Notes under the pieces: model-generated
Database searches by the model: none
The model's input: the letters and a program-made list of their open reading frames with translations, nothing else
Told to the model about the DNA's origin: nothing
Shown here: positions 28,901 to 36,911 of the stretch, piece after piece
Position numbering within the stretch: the first letter of the stretch is position 1
How the letters are laid out: each line of letters starts with the position of its first letter
Translations under genes and position numbers: made by a program
Assembly (NCBI RefSeq): GCF_019243775.1
Contig: NZ_CP069157.1
Coordinates: forward strand, 2,232,001-2,296,000
Source: Morganella morganii
Lineage (GTDB): Bacteria > Pseudomonadota > Gammaproteobacteria > Enterobacterales > Enterobacteriaceae
Direction of reading: 5' to 3'
Length of the DNA stretch: 64,000 bases

Positions 28901-30403
28901 AAAGCCTTACCGTCTGCCGCCATCCCGGCAATGCGCTTCCCGCAGGCGCTGGACAGTGCCCGTTCGCTGACCGGACAGCTGATGCAGTTCGGTTCCTCGC
29001 TCCAGGGGCTGATTGAGCGCCGGGATGCGGAAGCGATGAGTGAACTGCTGCAAAACCAGGCCGGTGAGCTGATGCTCTCCTCCCTGCGTATGCAGGAGCA
29101 GGCACTCACCGAGCTGGATGCCGAGAAGAAAACACTGGAACAGAGCCGTGCCGGTGCGCAGTCCCGCTTTGACAGCTACCGCACGCTGTATGATGAAAAT
29201 GTCAGTGCGGAAGAAAAACGAACCATGGATCTGTACCTCTCTTCCGCAATACTGAGTACATCCGTTGAAGGGCTGAATATGGCTGCCGCCGCCGCCGATA
29301 TGGTACCAAACGTCTTCGGTATGGCCGTGGGGGGCAGCCGCTGGGGCGGTATCCCGAAAGCGATTGGTTCCGGTATCGCACTGGCAGCCTCCGCCACCAA
29401 AATTACCGCGGATAATATCAGCCAGTCTGAGGCATGGCGCCGCCGCCGTCAGGAATGGGAAATCCAGAAAAATAATGCCGAATCTGAAGTGAAACAGATT
29501 GATGCCCAGCTGGAAGCCCTGGCCGTCCGCCGCACCGCCACAGAGATGCAGCGCGAACACCTGGAAATCCAGCAGGCGCAGACTCAGGCACAACTGGAGT
29601 TCCTGCAGCGCAAATTCAGCAATAAAGCACTCTACAGCTGGCTGCACGGCCGTCTGGCATCCATCTATTACCGCTTCTACGACCTGACCGCCACCCGCTG
29701 CATGATGGCCGAAGCCGCGTTTGCATGGCAGACCGGTGAAACCACGCGCTATATCAAACCGGGCGCATGGCAGAGCAGTAATGCCGGACTGATGGCCGGG
29801 GAGTCCCTGCTGCTGAATCTGACAGAGATGGAGCAGGCATGGCTGAAATGGAACCACCGTACGCTGAAAGTCACCCGTACTGTTTCACTCGCCAAAGTGT
29901 ATAAGGAGTATGACACACCGGTTAATCTGGCAGAGAAAATTGCTGAGCTGCTGAAAGGCAGCGGTTCCGGTAATACACCGGCAGCAACCGGGCTCTCAAT
30001 GACCGCAGATAAAGAGTTATATGCCGCGTTTAACCTGAAGGCACTGAAGATTGCGGAAAACTACCCTGCCCGTCTGGGTAAAACACGCCGAATCAAACAG
30101 ATCAGCGTGACCTTACCGGCGCTGACAGGGCCGTATCAGGATGTGCGTGCCGTGCTCAGTTACGGCGGCGATGTCAGACTGCCGGACGGCTGTAAAGCCA
30201 TTGCCGTCTCCCACGGTATGAATGACGACGGTCAGTTCCGGCTGGATTTCAATGACGGCCACTGGCTGCCGTTTGAAGGGATCCCGGTGGATAATGACAG
30301 CAGCCTGTTCCTGAGCTTCCCGGAAGCAACAAAGGATGAGCAGAAAGCCCTGCTGCTCAGTCTGAGCGATATCATCATCCATATCCGTTACACCATCCGT
30401 TAA
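22925..30403 (+). CDS. Tc toxin subunit A (TcdA/TcA family pore and receptor-binding protein)
   Basis: TcA forms a pentameric bell that binds the host cell and injects TcC through a central channel. The 2492-aa product is close in size to TcdA1 of Photorhabdus, so it is a single-chain TcA. Visible parts: a helical N-terminus with the VRP1-type motif MFSPAGYLTELYREARG (about 112-128); an AT-rich-coded insert at about 302-449; a neuraminidase-like region from about 1019 (PENFIDPTIRIGQTGMMNTM); a second AT-rich-coded region at about 1142-1572; and the channel/TcB-binding part from about 2008, with a Gly/Ala-rich hairpin (VPNVFGMAVGGSRWGGIPKA, near 2128). It ends IIIHIRYTIR as TcA proteins do. 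ATG 22925 follows AAGG; a TTG two codons earlier is possible. Two-gene unit with TcB. Confidence 0.93.
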   Translation: MDKITRILEKLNQQRSGETVTLADFMPMSLAEVRSLAGGRLSREEAQLLHRAAIKEQQNNILYTARALTRANPLLKKEMGAARTYGATPYGYNDIIMPRADEFAAPGAVSSMFSPAGYLTELYREARGLHQKDSVNNLDKRRPDLAKLVLSQENLDKEISTLSLANEQQETALMAQAGQTDKNKYYETLATSRRSGVTPYNAPFEGIRNALAQQDFVLPDHVLSKGAESAAQMALYAGISPELYAILTEKTDGLSEAATEALLKKNFPGVNTDNLMNPDALANYYELPRDEVQALLEITIPYGSSLKNIHNLYGQNKTQIIKAGDTDGDVFYTLTHTRLKNEYAVRVNFEYIDLIPLGNNQFYINFSISYLDQATSGLHIGVVTPYSNYPTDIYSSATTNPEEGKHYSIRGTIPAAKVTPEITISVYTTPGVNWYGHSTFTVTKTTTVPLPLLLTLNKILRLAKATGITPLETQRALTRLKLKDTDSDATVLHRFCEFLLYRKRYNISSDDALILSGATISTVSYDGQLSQFDRMFNNPPLNGEVYSLGGKTVNTAENSEDKRLPYLLRALETDRNEINDIRWLVNASNTEIENTLRRISEMYLVKLLADLCGITVSRLSFLHGMYDHKMLIKNLDDPERRGIINFLWQTNGWLSKQDISADTLSLLTFLSAPNQPTDEMNTLLDALRNAGIDNKNTDTLRATMAPVIAGTMQLENPEQGEAVLRWLDNNHPDKVPLTRDFWVMLINNKTPDLQAKWCQALAQRVLVIRTLSLSGAELRILSTGAPVSTVKELREISEFHRLVNRCGNNAGNVLEKLNKRALSVSDLESCANIPYAIILGALGIDLNTSITTWKQLAKLPACIDMADTLHILPEEFTSLFTITEKTTPTYSELTTVAGKLQAGLNEQLTKQLQDQSEPRRSEALSGEYRALVMGKPLANRDDIWRTLLIDGKVSAEITTTPLADAIAGIQLYINRTVAGDEPGADSAVLERQFFKDWDTYNKRYSTWAGVSQLVYYPENFIDPTIRIGQTGMMNTMLEQLSQSELNSDTLENGFRQYLTAFEQVADLKVVSGYHDAVDIDEGNTWFIGASQTEPKKYYWRKADHSKCQNGHFAANAWSDWKEITCAINPYQDMVRPVIFRSRLYLLWVEEQVRKDGEGKKDISSFTLKLTHIKYDGSWASPFSYDVTNEFVKMEEGRKGLYCTENPGKNALTVACYLVKDSYNFSQKKITPRDNNKAQEKTEYFGCYIFSDMSSENIPDIRSVLEYTAPQLDTTTITRVNSLLLHSYSSTLTPEGETGTSNANISLDTKYYYLSTSGNKTHLVVNSEACVAIHVDFIPPLLRPEFINQLTKGANSYRTEGTVYSPVGDFPGGECTVSLTEYMTRGINIIYLSIPGNDKTLPFVNSAELALATPDGGAQYECIHYGSDKNRHYFTCKIDELISGYPADKISITFFIRNKNSKREKTGVIKYRGINKNLHQVNLRDCSLEYIHNGNTIGTFQTINHGFGYKNDVFETDYNFDEHKLDITNFIRDKEVSLTLQAKFKNNSVDIARKYKLNITVPGISPRAISLYTDKNGAQYMEWDAYRTRLNTLFARQLIEKANRGIDAVLSPETQNLREPKPGLGTYVTLTLKPYDPAIHGSNRRFTIQRGDVFKLYDVFPVTDGILSQDSATEIKLFIPNIAGAYSNYYADTDQPKNNTFFLRANFQSGDSYWIRFPPDGKGGWYLDTSYDGHNGTFPGLESVSGLSQPDEPMDFSGANALYFWELFYYTPMMVAMRLLQEQNFTEANRWLSYIWRSAADGAGDWRVRPLKEDTSWNADPLDSVDPDAVAQNDPMHYKVSTLMKLLDLLIARGDSAYRMLERDTLNEAKMWYMQALGLLGDKPLTTISGAWSNPALSDAADKTQAKQFHDEISRIRSGGLLPEVRTANTLTGLFRPQQNEKLLGYWHMLEMRLFNLRNNLSIDGQPLSLPVFAAPADPAALLSAAAAASGGSKALPSAAIPAMRFPQALDSARSLTGQLMQFGSSLQGLIERRDAEAMSELLQNQAGELMLSSLRMQEQALTELDAEKKTLEQSRAGAQSRFDSYRTLYDENVSAEEKRTMDLYLSSAILSTSVEGLNMAAAAADMVPNVFGMAVGGSRWGGIPKAIGSGIALAASATKITADNISQSEAWRRRRQEWEIQKNNAESEVKQIDAQLEALAVRRTATEMQREHLEIQQAQTQAQLEFLQRKFSNKALYSWLHGRLASIYYRFYDLTATRCMMAEAAFAWQTGETTRYIKPGAWQSSNAGLMAGESLLLNLTEMEQAWLKWNHRTLKVTRTVSLAKVYKEYDTPVNLAEKIAELLKGSGSGNTPAATGLSMTADKELYAAFNLKALKIAENYPARLGKTRRIKQISVTLPALTGPYQDVRAVLSYGGDVRLPDGCKAIAVSHGMNDDGQFRLDFNDGHWLPFEGIPVDNDSSLFLSFPEATKDEQKALLLSLSDIIIHIRYTIR

Positions 30404-30417
30404 TTTTTATCCTGACC

Positions 30418-30439
30418 CGGGCAGCCTGCGGGCTGCCCG
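30418..30439 (+). other. Intercistronic hairpin between the TcA and TcB genes
   Basis: Perfect 9-bp GC-rich stem CGGGCAGCC / GGCTGCCCG with a TGCG loop, 14 nt after the TcA stop and ending 14 nt before the TcB start. There is no T-run, so it is not a normal terminator. It could stabilise the upstream message or reduce TcB translation, in line with the 5:1 TcA:TcB stoichiometry of Tc complexes. Confidence 0.7.
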
Positions 30440-30453
30440 TTCTGGAGCCTATT

Positions 30454-33400
30454 ATGCAACAATCAGACAATATCAGTCCTCAGGCGCCGTCTCTGCCGAA
30501 AGGCGGCGGTGCACTGACCGGACTTTCCGGACAGGCGGGGGCCGCCGGGCCGGACGGCGCGGCGTCGCTGTCTCTGCCGCTGCCCGTCAGTGCCGGACGC
30601 GGCTATGCCCCTTCTCTCTCACTCAGCTACAGCAGTCAGGGCGGTAACAGTGCCTTTGGTATCGGCTGGGATGTGAATCTTCCTGCGGTCAGCCGCCGCA
30701 CCCGTAAAGGTGTTCCTGCTTATACCGCTGACGATGAATTTCTGGATCCTGCCGGTGAAGTCCTGGTGGCTGTCCCCGGCGCGGCGGATAAACGTCAGAC
30801 CCTGCTGGGTGTAAAACTGGCCGTTTCTTATCAGATAACTACATACCGCGCCCGGACGGAGCGTGATTTCAGCCGCCTGGAATACTGGCAGCCGCAAGGC
30901 AGTACCACCGAACCGGATTTCTGGCTCTGGTATGCCGCAGACGGTCAGGTGCATCTGCTCGGTTATGAATCTGCCGCCCGTATCAGTAACGGCAGCCACA
31001 CGGCCCGCTGGTTACTGAACGCCTCGGTCTCCGCCACCGGTGAGCAGATTTATTACCGTTACCGTGCGGAAGATGACATCAATTGCAGCGACCGGGAAAA
31101 AGCCGCCCATCCGGGCAGCCACAGCCAGCGCTATCTCAGTGAAGTCCATTACGGCAATATCACCGCCGGACGCACATTCCCTTGTTTCAACGGCAACGAT
31201 GCCACCAAAGCCGGCTGGCTGTTTGTGCTGGTGTTTGACTATGGCGAACGCACCCTTAAACCGGCAGAAAAACCGCTGTTTAAAGCCGGTTCCGGCTGGT
31301 TGTGCCGTCAGGATCCGTTCTCCGGTTATGCTTACGGGTTTGATCTGCGTACCCGCCGTTTATGCCGCCAGGTGCTGATGTTCCACCGCCTGGAGACGCT
31401 CGCTGAAAAAGCAGAAGGTACGGATGTACCGGCACTGGTTTCCCGCCTGCTGTTTGAGTATCAGGAAACCCACGTTGTCACCACACTGACTGCCGCCCGG
31501 CAGATGGCGTTTGAGGATGACGGCAAAATGCTGTCTCTGCCGCCGCTGACCTTCGGCTGGCAGACCTTTGATTTTCCGGAGTCTGTGCAGTGGTCTCAGC
31601 CGGAGATGGGTAAACTCAATCCGCAGCAGCCGTGGCAGTATCTGGATCTGCACGGTGAAGGTATTTCCGGGATCCTGTATCAGGACAGCGGCGCATGGTA
31701 TTACCGCGCCCCGGTCCGTGATACCGGGAGCGATGATGTCAATGCGGTAATATGGGATAAACCGCAGCGGCTCGATAATATTCCCGTCCTGAAAAACGGT
31801 GCGATGCTGACTGATCTTGACGGTGATGGCCGTCTGCAGTGGGTTGTCACACAGCCCGGCGTACACGGGCAATACCGTCAGCAGACAGATAACCCGGAAC
31901 AGTGGCTGCATTTTACACCGCTCAGTGCCCTGCCGCTGGAATACGGCCATCCTGCTGCACAAATGACCGATATCGACGGTATCGGTGCCACCGACCTGGT
32001 GCTCATCGGTCCGCGCAGTGTGCGCATCTGGCCGGGCAGCAAAGACGGCTGGCTATCCGCCAAAGATATTCCGCAATCAGAAAAAATTGTCCTGCCGTCA
32101 CCGGACGGCGATGCCGCCACACTGGTTGCTTTCAGTGATGTGCTCGGCTCCGGACAACAACATCTGGTACAGATCAGTGCGGGCGGAGTGCTTTGCTGGC
32201 CGAATCTGGGTCACGGCCGCTTTGGTCAGCCGCTGGCACTGGACGGTTTCAGCAAAAAACAGGCGGAATTCAATGCCGCATATGTTTATCTCGCCGATAT
32301 TGACGGCAGCGGTACCGCCGATATTCTGTATGCCCGCAGTGATTATATTGAAATCTACCGTAACCGCAGCGGTAACGGTTTTGACAAACCAGTCACTGTG
32401 AAGCTGCCTGCCGGCGTCCGTTACAATAAGACCTGCCGTTTACAGATAGCGGATGTACAGGGACTGGGGGTCGCCAGCCTGCTGCTGACGGTTCCCCATA
32501 CCGTACCGCGTCATTATCTGCTGCATCTGACCACCGAAAAACCGTGGCTGCTGAATCAGATTAATAATCAGACGGGGATGTCGCAGAATCTGCGCTACCG
32601 CAGTTCCGCACAGTTCCGGCTGGATGATAAAACCCGCGAACCGGTTTCATATCTGCCTTTCCCGCTGCATACGTTGTGGAAAACAGAAACTACCGATGAA
32701 ATCACCGGCAATAAACTGGTAAGTGAAGCCCGTTATCACCACGGTGTGTGGGATGCCCGTGAACGGGAGTTCCGCGGCTTCGGCTGTGTGGAGGTACTGG
32801 ATTCAGATACCACCGCCGCCCGCGCCACCAGCGGGGTACTGACGATGCCGGTACTGACCCGTAACTGGTATGCCACCGGTTATACCCCTGTTGATACACA
32901 ACTGAAAAATGAGTACTGGCAGGGCGATAAAAATGCCTTTGCCGGGTTTGTTACGCGGCTGACAACCGGCAGCGGTGATAAAGAATCCGTCTGTTCTGAT
33001 GCCCTGGCGCAAAAACAGGCATTCTGGCTCAGCCGCGCGCAAAAAGGGATGCAGCTGCGCAGTGAGGTATATGGTAAAGACGGCAGTCCGCAACAGGATT
33101 TACCGTACAGTGTCAGTGAACAGCGGCTGAGTGTCCGTCTGATCACACCGGATGCAGATATGCCGGTAGTCCGGCCGTCGGTATCAGAAAGCCGTGAATA
33201 TCACTATGAACGCATGGCTGCTGATCCGCAGTGTTCGCAATCCGTTATACTCAGTGCGGATGAGTACGGTTACCCGCTGCGTGAAGCGACGATTCATTAT
33301 CCGCGCCGTCCGAAACCGGCAAAAAACCCGCTGCCGGATACCCTGCCCGCGTCACTGTTTGATTCCGGTTATGATGATCAGCAATTGCAACTCATTGTAT

Positions 33401-34695
33401 CGTTATCACAGCATGCACGGCACCACCTGACCAATCTGAAACAGGAGCAGTGGCTGACCGGGCAGCCTGATGCTGATCGCAGCGATATTTTTGTTCTGAA
33501 ATCCGGATTAGTTCCGGCAACGGGCTTAAATACGGAAACACTGCCTGCCCTGCTCAGCAATAACCAGTCTGCACGCCACTTTGCCGGACAACAGAGGACT
33601 TACTGGCTGAATAAAGATAATCAGCCGTCAGTAACAGTTCCGTCCTGGCCGCCGCGCCGGAGTTATACGGATACTGCAGAGCTGGATGAGACGATTACCG
33701 CAGCCATAAAATCAGGTACAGATATCACGGAGCAGTTACTGAAAACCGGCTATATCAAAGCGGATTACCTGTTTGCCGGTACCTCAGAAACAGGAAAAAA
33801 GGTCTGGATTACGCGCTCCGGTCATCAGACTTACGGTGCACCGGAACAGTTCCTGCTGCCGGTTGCCGTCCGCGATAATCCGCTGATCGGGGAACGTCAT
33901 CTGACCCGCGATAAACATCACTGTGTTATCACTAAACACACCGATGCCTCCGGACTTATCACTCAGGCAAAATATGACTGGCGTTTTCTGTCTGTCTGCG
34001 AAATAACCGATACCAATGACAATATCAGCCAGGTACAGACTGATGCGCTGGGACGGGTGATCAGCAGCCGTTTTTACGGCACGGAAAATGGTCAGAAAAC
34101 CGGCTACAGCCAGAAACCGCTGACACTGCCGGATTCAGTGCAGGACGCCACGGAGATGAAAAAACAACTGCCGGTTGCGCAGTGTTTTGTCTATGCCGCA
34201 GACAGCTGGATGCACAGCGGTACAGATAAACTGCCGCCGCATGTGCTGACCCTGACAACTGATCGCTATGATGACGAACCGGCGGATAAAAGCACACAGC
34301 AAATCCGTCAGCAGGTCACCTTCAGTGACGGTTTCGGGCGGATTTTACAGCAGTCAGCCCGTTTTGAGGACGGTGACGCATTCCACCGCAATAAAAACGG
34401 TTCACTGGCAGCCGGAAGCCGGAAAAGTGAGAAAGAAACAGCACGCTGGGCAGTGTCGGGCCGCACTGAGTATGATAACAAAGGACATGCCGTCCGGACG
34501 TATCAGCCATACTTTGTCAATGACTGGAGGTATGTCAGTGATGACAGTGCGCGGCAGGATCTGTACGCCGACACGCACTGTTATGACCCGCTCGGCCGTG
34601 AGCATCAGGTGATCACCGCAAAAGGTTATCAGCGGCGCACACTGTACACACCGTGGTTTGTGGTCAGTGAGGATGAAAACGATACAGCGGAGTAA
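30454..34695 (+). CDS. Tc toxin subunit B (TcdB/TcaC family)
   Basis: TcB caps TcA with a beta-propeller gate and forms, with TcC, the hollow shell that holds the toxic enzyme. The 1413-aa product begins with an SpvB-like domain (SLPKGGGALTGLSGQ, then YAPSLSLSYSSQGGNSAFGI and IGWDVNLPAVSRRTRKGVP, about 13-90). Propeller-type repeats follow near residues 502 (TDIDGIGATDLVLIG) and 611 (LADIDGSGTADILYA). Next come the middle domains typical of TcB (TTEKPWLLNQINNQTGM, about 692; RYHHGVWDAREREFRGFG, about 755). It ends TPWFVVSEDENDTAE, a normal TcB end, so it is complete and not fused to TcC. GGAG precedes the ATG. No TcC gene is in the window. Confidence 0.92.
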   Translation: MQQSDNISPQAPSLPKGGGALTGLSGQAGAAGPDGAASLSLPLPVSAGRGYAPSLSLSYSSQGGNSAFGIGWDVNLPAVSRRTRKGVPAYTADDEFLDPAGEVLVAVPGAADKRQTLLGVKLAVSYQITTYRARTERDFSRLEYWQPQGSTTEPDFWLWYAADGQVHLLGYESAARISNGSHTARWLLNASVSATGEQIYYRYRAEDDINCSDREKAAHPGSHSQRYLSEVHYGNITAGRTFPCFNGNDATKAGWLFVLVFDYGERTLKPAEKPLFKAGSGWLCRQDPFSGYAYGFDLRTRRLCRQVLMFHRLETLAEKAEGTDVPALVSRLLFEYQETHVVTTLTAARQMAFEDDGKMLSLPPLTFGWQTFDFPESVQWSQPEMGKLNPQQPWQYLDLHGEGISGILYQDSGAWYYRAPVRDTGSDDVNAVIWDKPQRLDNIPVLKNGAMLTDLDGDGRLQWVVTQPGVHGQYRQQTDNPEQWLHFTPLSALPLEYGHPAAQMTDIDGIGATDLVLIGPRSVRIWPGSKDGWLSAKDIPQSEKIVLPSPDGDAATLVAFSDVLGSGQQHLVQISAGGVLCWPNLGHGRFGQPLALDGFSKKQAEFNAAYVYLADIDGSGTADILYARSDYIEIYRNRSGNGFDKPVTVKLPAGVRYNKTCRLQIADVQGLGVASLLLTVPHTVPRHYLLHLTTEKPWLLNQINNQTGMSQNLRYRSSAQFRLDDKTREPVSYLPFPLHTLWKTETTDEITGNKLVSEARYHHGVWDAREREFRGFGCVEVLDSDTTAARATSGVLTMPVLTRNWYATGYTPVDTQLKNEYWQGDKNAFAGFVTRLTTGSGDKESVCSDALAQKQAFWLSRAQKGMQLRSEVYGKDGSPQQDLPYSVSEQRLSVRLITPDADMPVVRPSVSESREYHYERMAADPQCSQSVILSADEYGYPLREATIHYPRRPKPAKNPLPDTLPASLFDSGYDDQQLQLIVSLSQHARHHLTNLKQEQWLTGQPDADRSDIFVLKSGLVPATGLNTETLPALLSNNQSARHFAGQQRTYWLNKDNQPSVTVPSWPPRRSYTDTAELDETITAAIKSGTDITEQLLKTGYIKADYLFAGTSETGKKVWITRSGHQTYGAPEQFLLPVAVRDNPLIGERHLTRDKHHCVITKHTDASGLITQAKYDWRFLSVCEITDTNDNISQVQTDALGRVISSRFYGTENGQKTGYSQKPLTLPDSVQDATEMKKQLPVAQCFVYAADSWMHSGTDKLPPHVLTLTTDRYDDEPADKSTQQIRQQVTFSDGFGRILQQSARFEDGDAFHRNKNGSLAAGSRKSEKETARWAVSGRTEYDNKGHAVRTYQPYFVNDWRYVSDDSARQDLYADTHCYDPLGREHQVITAKGYQRRTLYTPWFVVSEDENDTAE

Positions 34696-34713
34696 GCTGT
34701 ATCTGTGTACAAC

Positions 34714-34742
34714 AAAAAAATGCCGGTCATGATTTGACCGGC
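34714..34742 (-). terminator. Terminator after flhA (distal of two)
   Basis: Perfect 8-bp stem GCCGGTCA / TGACCGGC with a 5-nt loop (34722-34742); read leftward it runs into A and seven T. It also lies just past the convergent TcB stop and can fold on either strand. Confidence 0.78.
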
Positions 34743-34751
34743 TCAATATAC

Positions 34752-34783
34752 AAAAAACGGGAACCTGTTTTCACAGATTCCCG
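34752..34783 (-). terminator. Terminator after flhA (proximal of two)
   Basis: Stem CGGGAA / TTCCCG, extended inward by a CTGT/ACAG-type pairing, followed leftward by six T. Lies 32 nt past the flhA stop. Together with the next hairpin it forms a tandem terminator between flhBA and the toxin genes. Confidence 0.78.
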
Positions 34784-34814
34784 CAAAGTATGATGGTAAT
34801 GGTTTAACCCGTGA

Positions 34815-36911
34815 TTAACCGCCGATCATAGAAGTCATCCGTATCTGACGGCGATCGTTCAGTTCAAGGTTGGACATCACCGCCAGCTGCGGCAGACTGC
34901 GGCGCAGGAAGCGGGATAAGATCAGACGCAGTGAATGATTGACCAGCAATACTGTCGGTGCACCCATCGCTTCCTGGTGCTGTACCGCACTCATCGCCTG
35001 CATTTCGATATTCTGTGCCAGGTTCGGCTCCAGACCGCCGCCGCTTTTCGCGGCCTGCAACAGGATCTGCTCCAGCCCCGCATCCAGACCAATCACCTGA
35101 ATTTCCCCTGATGCCCCGAACCACTGCTGGGTAATAGCGCGGCCCAGTGCTATCCGCACCTGCGACGTCAGAACATCGGTATCTTTCTGCTCGCCGTTCT
35201 CACCAACCTGCTCTGCCAGGGTTTCAATAATAGTGCGCATATCGCGGATCATGACATTTTCAGTCAGCAGATTTTGCAGCACGCGGTGGAAAACGGTCAG
35301 TGATAAAGTATCCGGGATCAGGTCATCCGCCAGCTTCGGTATCTCTTTCTTCACGCGGTCATACAGCATCTGTGCTTCCTGACGGCCGAACAGGTCGCTG
35401 GCGTATTCCAGCAGGATCTGATTAAAGTGTGTCGCCACCGCCGTACTGGCTGAAACCACGGTGTAACCCTGAATCTGTGCCTGCTCACGCAGATCATCAT
35501 CAATCCACACTGCCGGTAAACCAAATGCCGGTTCCTGTGTGGCATCCCCTTCCAGAGAGCCCGCCGCATTGCCCGGGTCAATCGCCAGCCAGCGGCCCGG
35601 CTGAGCCTCGCCGCGCCCGACTTCCGCCCCTTTGATCAGGATCCGGTAAGCAGTCGGTGCCAGTTCGAGGTTGTCACAGATATGCACCACCGGCGGCAGA
35701 TAGCCGACTTCCTGGGCAAATTTTTTGCGCAGCCCGCGGATCCGCCCGAGCAATTCGCCCTGCTGGTCATTATCCACCAGCGGAATCAGCCGGTAACCGA
35801 CTTCCATCGCCAGCAAATCTTCCGCCACCACATCATCCCAGGTCGCTTCCGTGACTTTATTCGCCTCACGGAACTGCTGCTCCTGCACATTGTTATCCGT
35901 CTCTTTGACCGGCTCTTTGCTTTTCTTCACCAGATACCAGCCGAGAGATGCCAGCGCCACCGTGAACAGCAGGAACACAAAGTTCGGCATGCCCGGGATA
36001 AGCCCCAGCAGACCCAGAACCCCGGCACTCAGCCACATCACACGCGGATTGTTGAACAGCTGGGTGACCATCTGCTCACCGGCATCTTCATCTGTTGCCA
36101 CGCGGGTCACAATCACACCGGCTGCGGTTGAGATAATCAGTGCCGGGATCTGCGCCACCAGACCGTCACCGATGGTCAGCAGGGTATAGGTGCTGGCCGC
36201 ATCGCCCAGCGGCATATGGTGCTGAGCCACACCGACAATCAGACCGCCGATCACGTTAATCACCATGATCATAATCCCGGCGATGGCATCACCGCGCACA
36301 AACTTACTGGCCCCGTCCATTGAACCGTAGAAATCAGACTCCTGGGTTACTTCCGCACGGCGGCGTTTGGCTTCTTCATCATTGATGATCCCGGCGTTCA
36401 GATCCGCATCAATCGCCATCTGCTTGCCCGGCATACCATCGAGCACGAAGCGCGCACCGACTTCGGCGATACGTCCCGCACCTTTGGTGATAACCATAAA
36501 GTTGATTAACACCAGGATGATAAAGACCACAATCCCGATGGCAAAGTTACCGCCGACCAGGAAGTGCCCGAACGCCTCAACCACCCGGCCCGCAGCAGCA
36601 GGACCGGTGTGTCCGTCCATCAGGATGATACGGGTGGATGCCACGTTCAGTGACAGACGCAGTAAGGTGGAGAACAGCAGGATAGTCGGGAACGCGGCAA
36701 AATCGAGGGTACGCCGGGTAAACATCGCCACCAGCAGCACCATAATGGACAGCGCGATATTAAAGGTAAACAGCAAATCCAGCACAAACGCCGGCAGCGG
36801 CAGTACCATCATTGACAGGATCATCAGGATGAGGACCGGCCCGGCAAGTAACTGCCATTGTGCTCCCTGCATCGTTTTCGGTAATCTCAAAAGTGCAGCC
36901 AGATTAGCCAT
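34815..36911 (-). CDS. flhA: Flagellar export gate protein FlhA
   Basis: FlhA is the nonameric export gate and proton channel; its cytoplasmic ring receives chaperone-cargo. The 698-aa product starts MANLAALLRLPKTMQGAQWQ as in enterics, with about eight membrane helices to residue 330, the FHIPEP-family motif TKGAGRIAEVGARFVLDGMP and GKQMAIDADLNAG, and a large cytoplasmic domain ending NDRRQIRMTSMIGG. ATG 36911 overlaps the flhB stop by 8 nt. No flhE follows; the toxin genes lie there instead. Confidence 0.98.
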   Translation of the reverse strand: MANLAALLRLPKTMQGAQWQLLAGPVLILMILSMMVLPLPAFVLDLLFTFNIALSIMVLLVAMFTRRTLDFAAFPTILLFSTLLRLSLNVASTRIILMDGHTGPAAAGRVVEAFGHFLVGGNFAIGIVVFIILVLINFMVITKGAGRIAEVGARFVLDGMPGKQMAIDADLNAGIINDEEAKRRRAEVTQESDFYGSMDGASKFVRGDAIAGIMIMVINVIGGLIVGVAQHHMPLGDAASTYTLLTIGDGLVAQIPALIISTAAGVIVTRVATDEDAGEQMVTQLFNNPRVMWLSAGVLGLLGLIPGMPNFVFLLFTVALASLGWYLVKKSKEPVKETDNNVQEQQFREANKVTEATWDDVVAEDLLAMEVGYRLIPLVDNDQQGELLGRIRGLRKKFAQEVGYLPPVVHICDNLELAPTAYRILIKGAEVGRGEAQPGRWLAIDPGNAAGSLEGDATQEPAFGLPAVWIDDDLREQAQIQGYTVVSASTAVATHFNQILLEYASDLFGRQEAQMLYDRVKKEIPKLADDLIPDTLSLTVFHRVLQNLLTENVMIRDMRTIIETLAEQVGENGEQKDTDVLTSQVRIALGRAITQQWFGASGEIQVIGLDAGLEQILLQAAKSGGGLEPNLAQNIEMQAMSAVQHQEAMGAPTVLLVNHSLRLILSRFLRRSLPQLAVMSNLELNDRRQIRMTSMIGG

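Noticed and set aside
28907..29857. 316-codon frame on the - strand inside the TcA gene
   Set aside because: Shadow frame; composition follows the codon pattern of the real gene and no family is recognisable.
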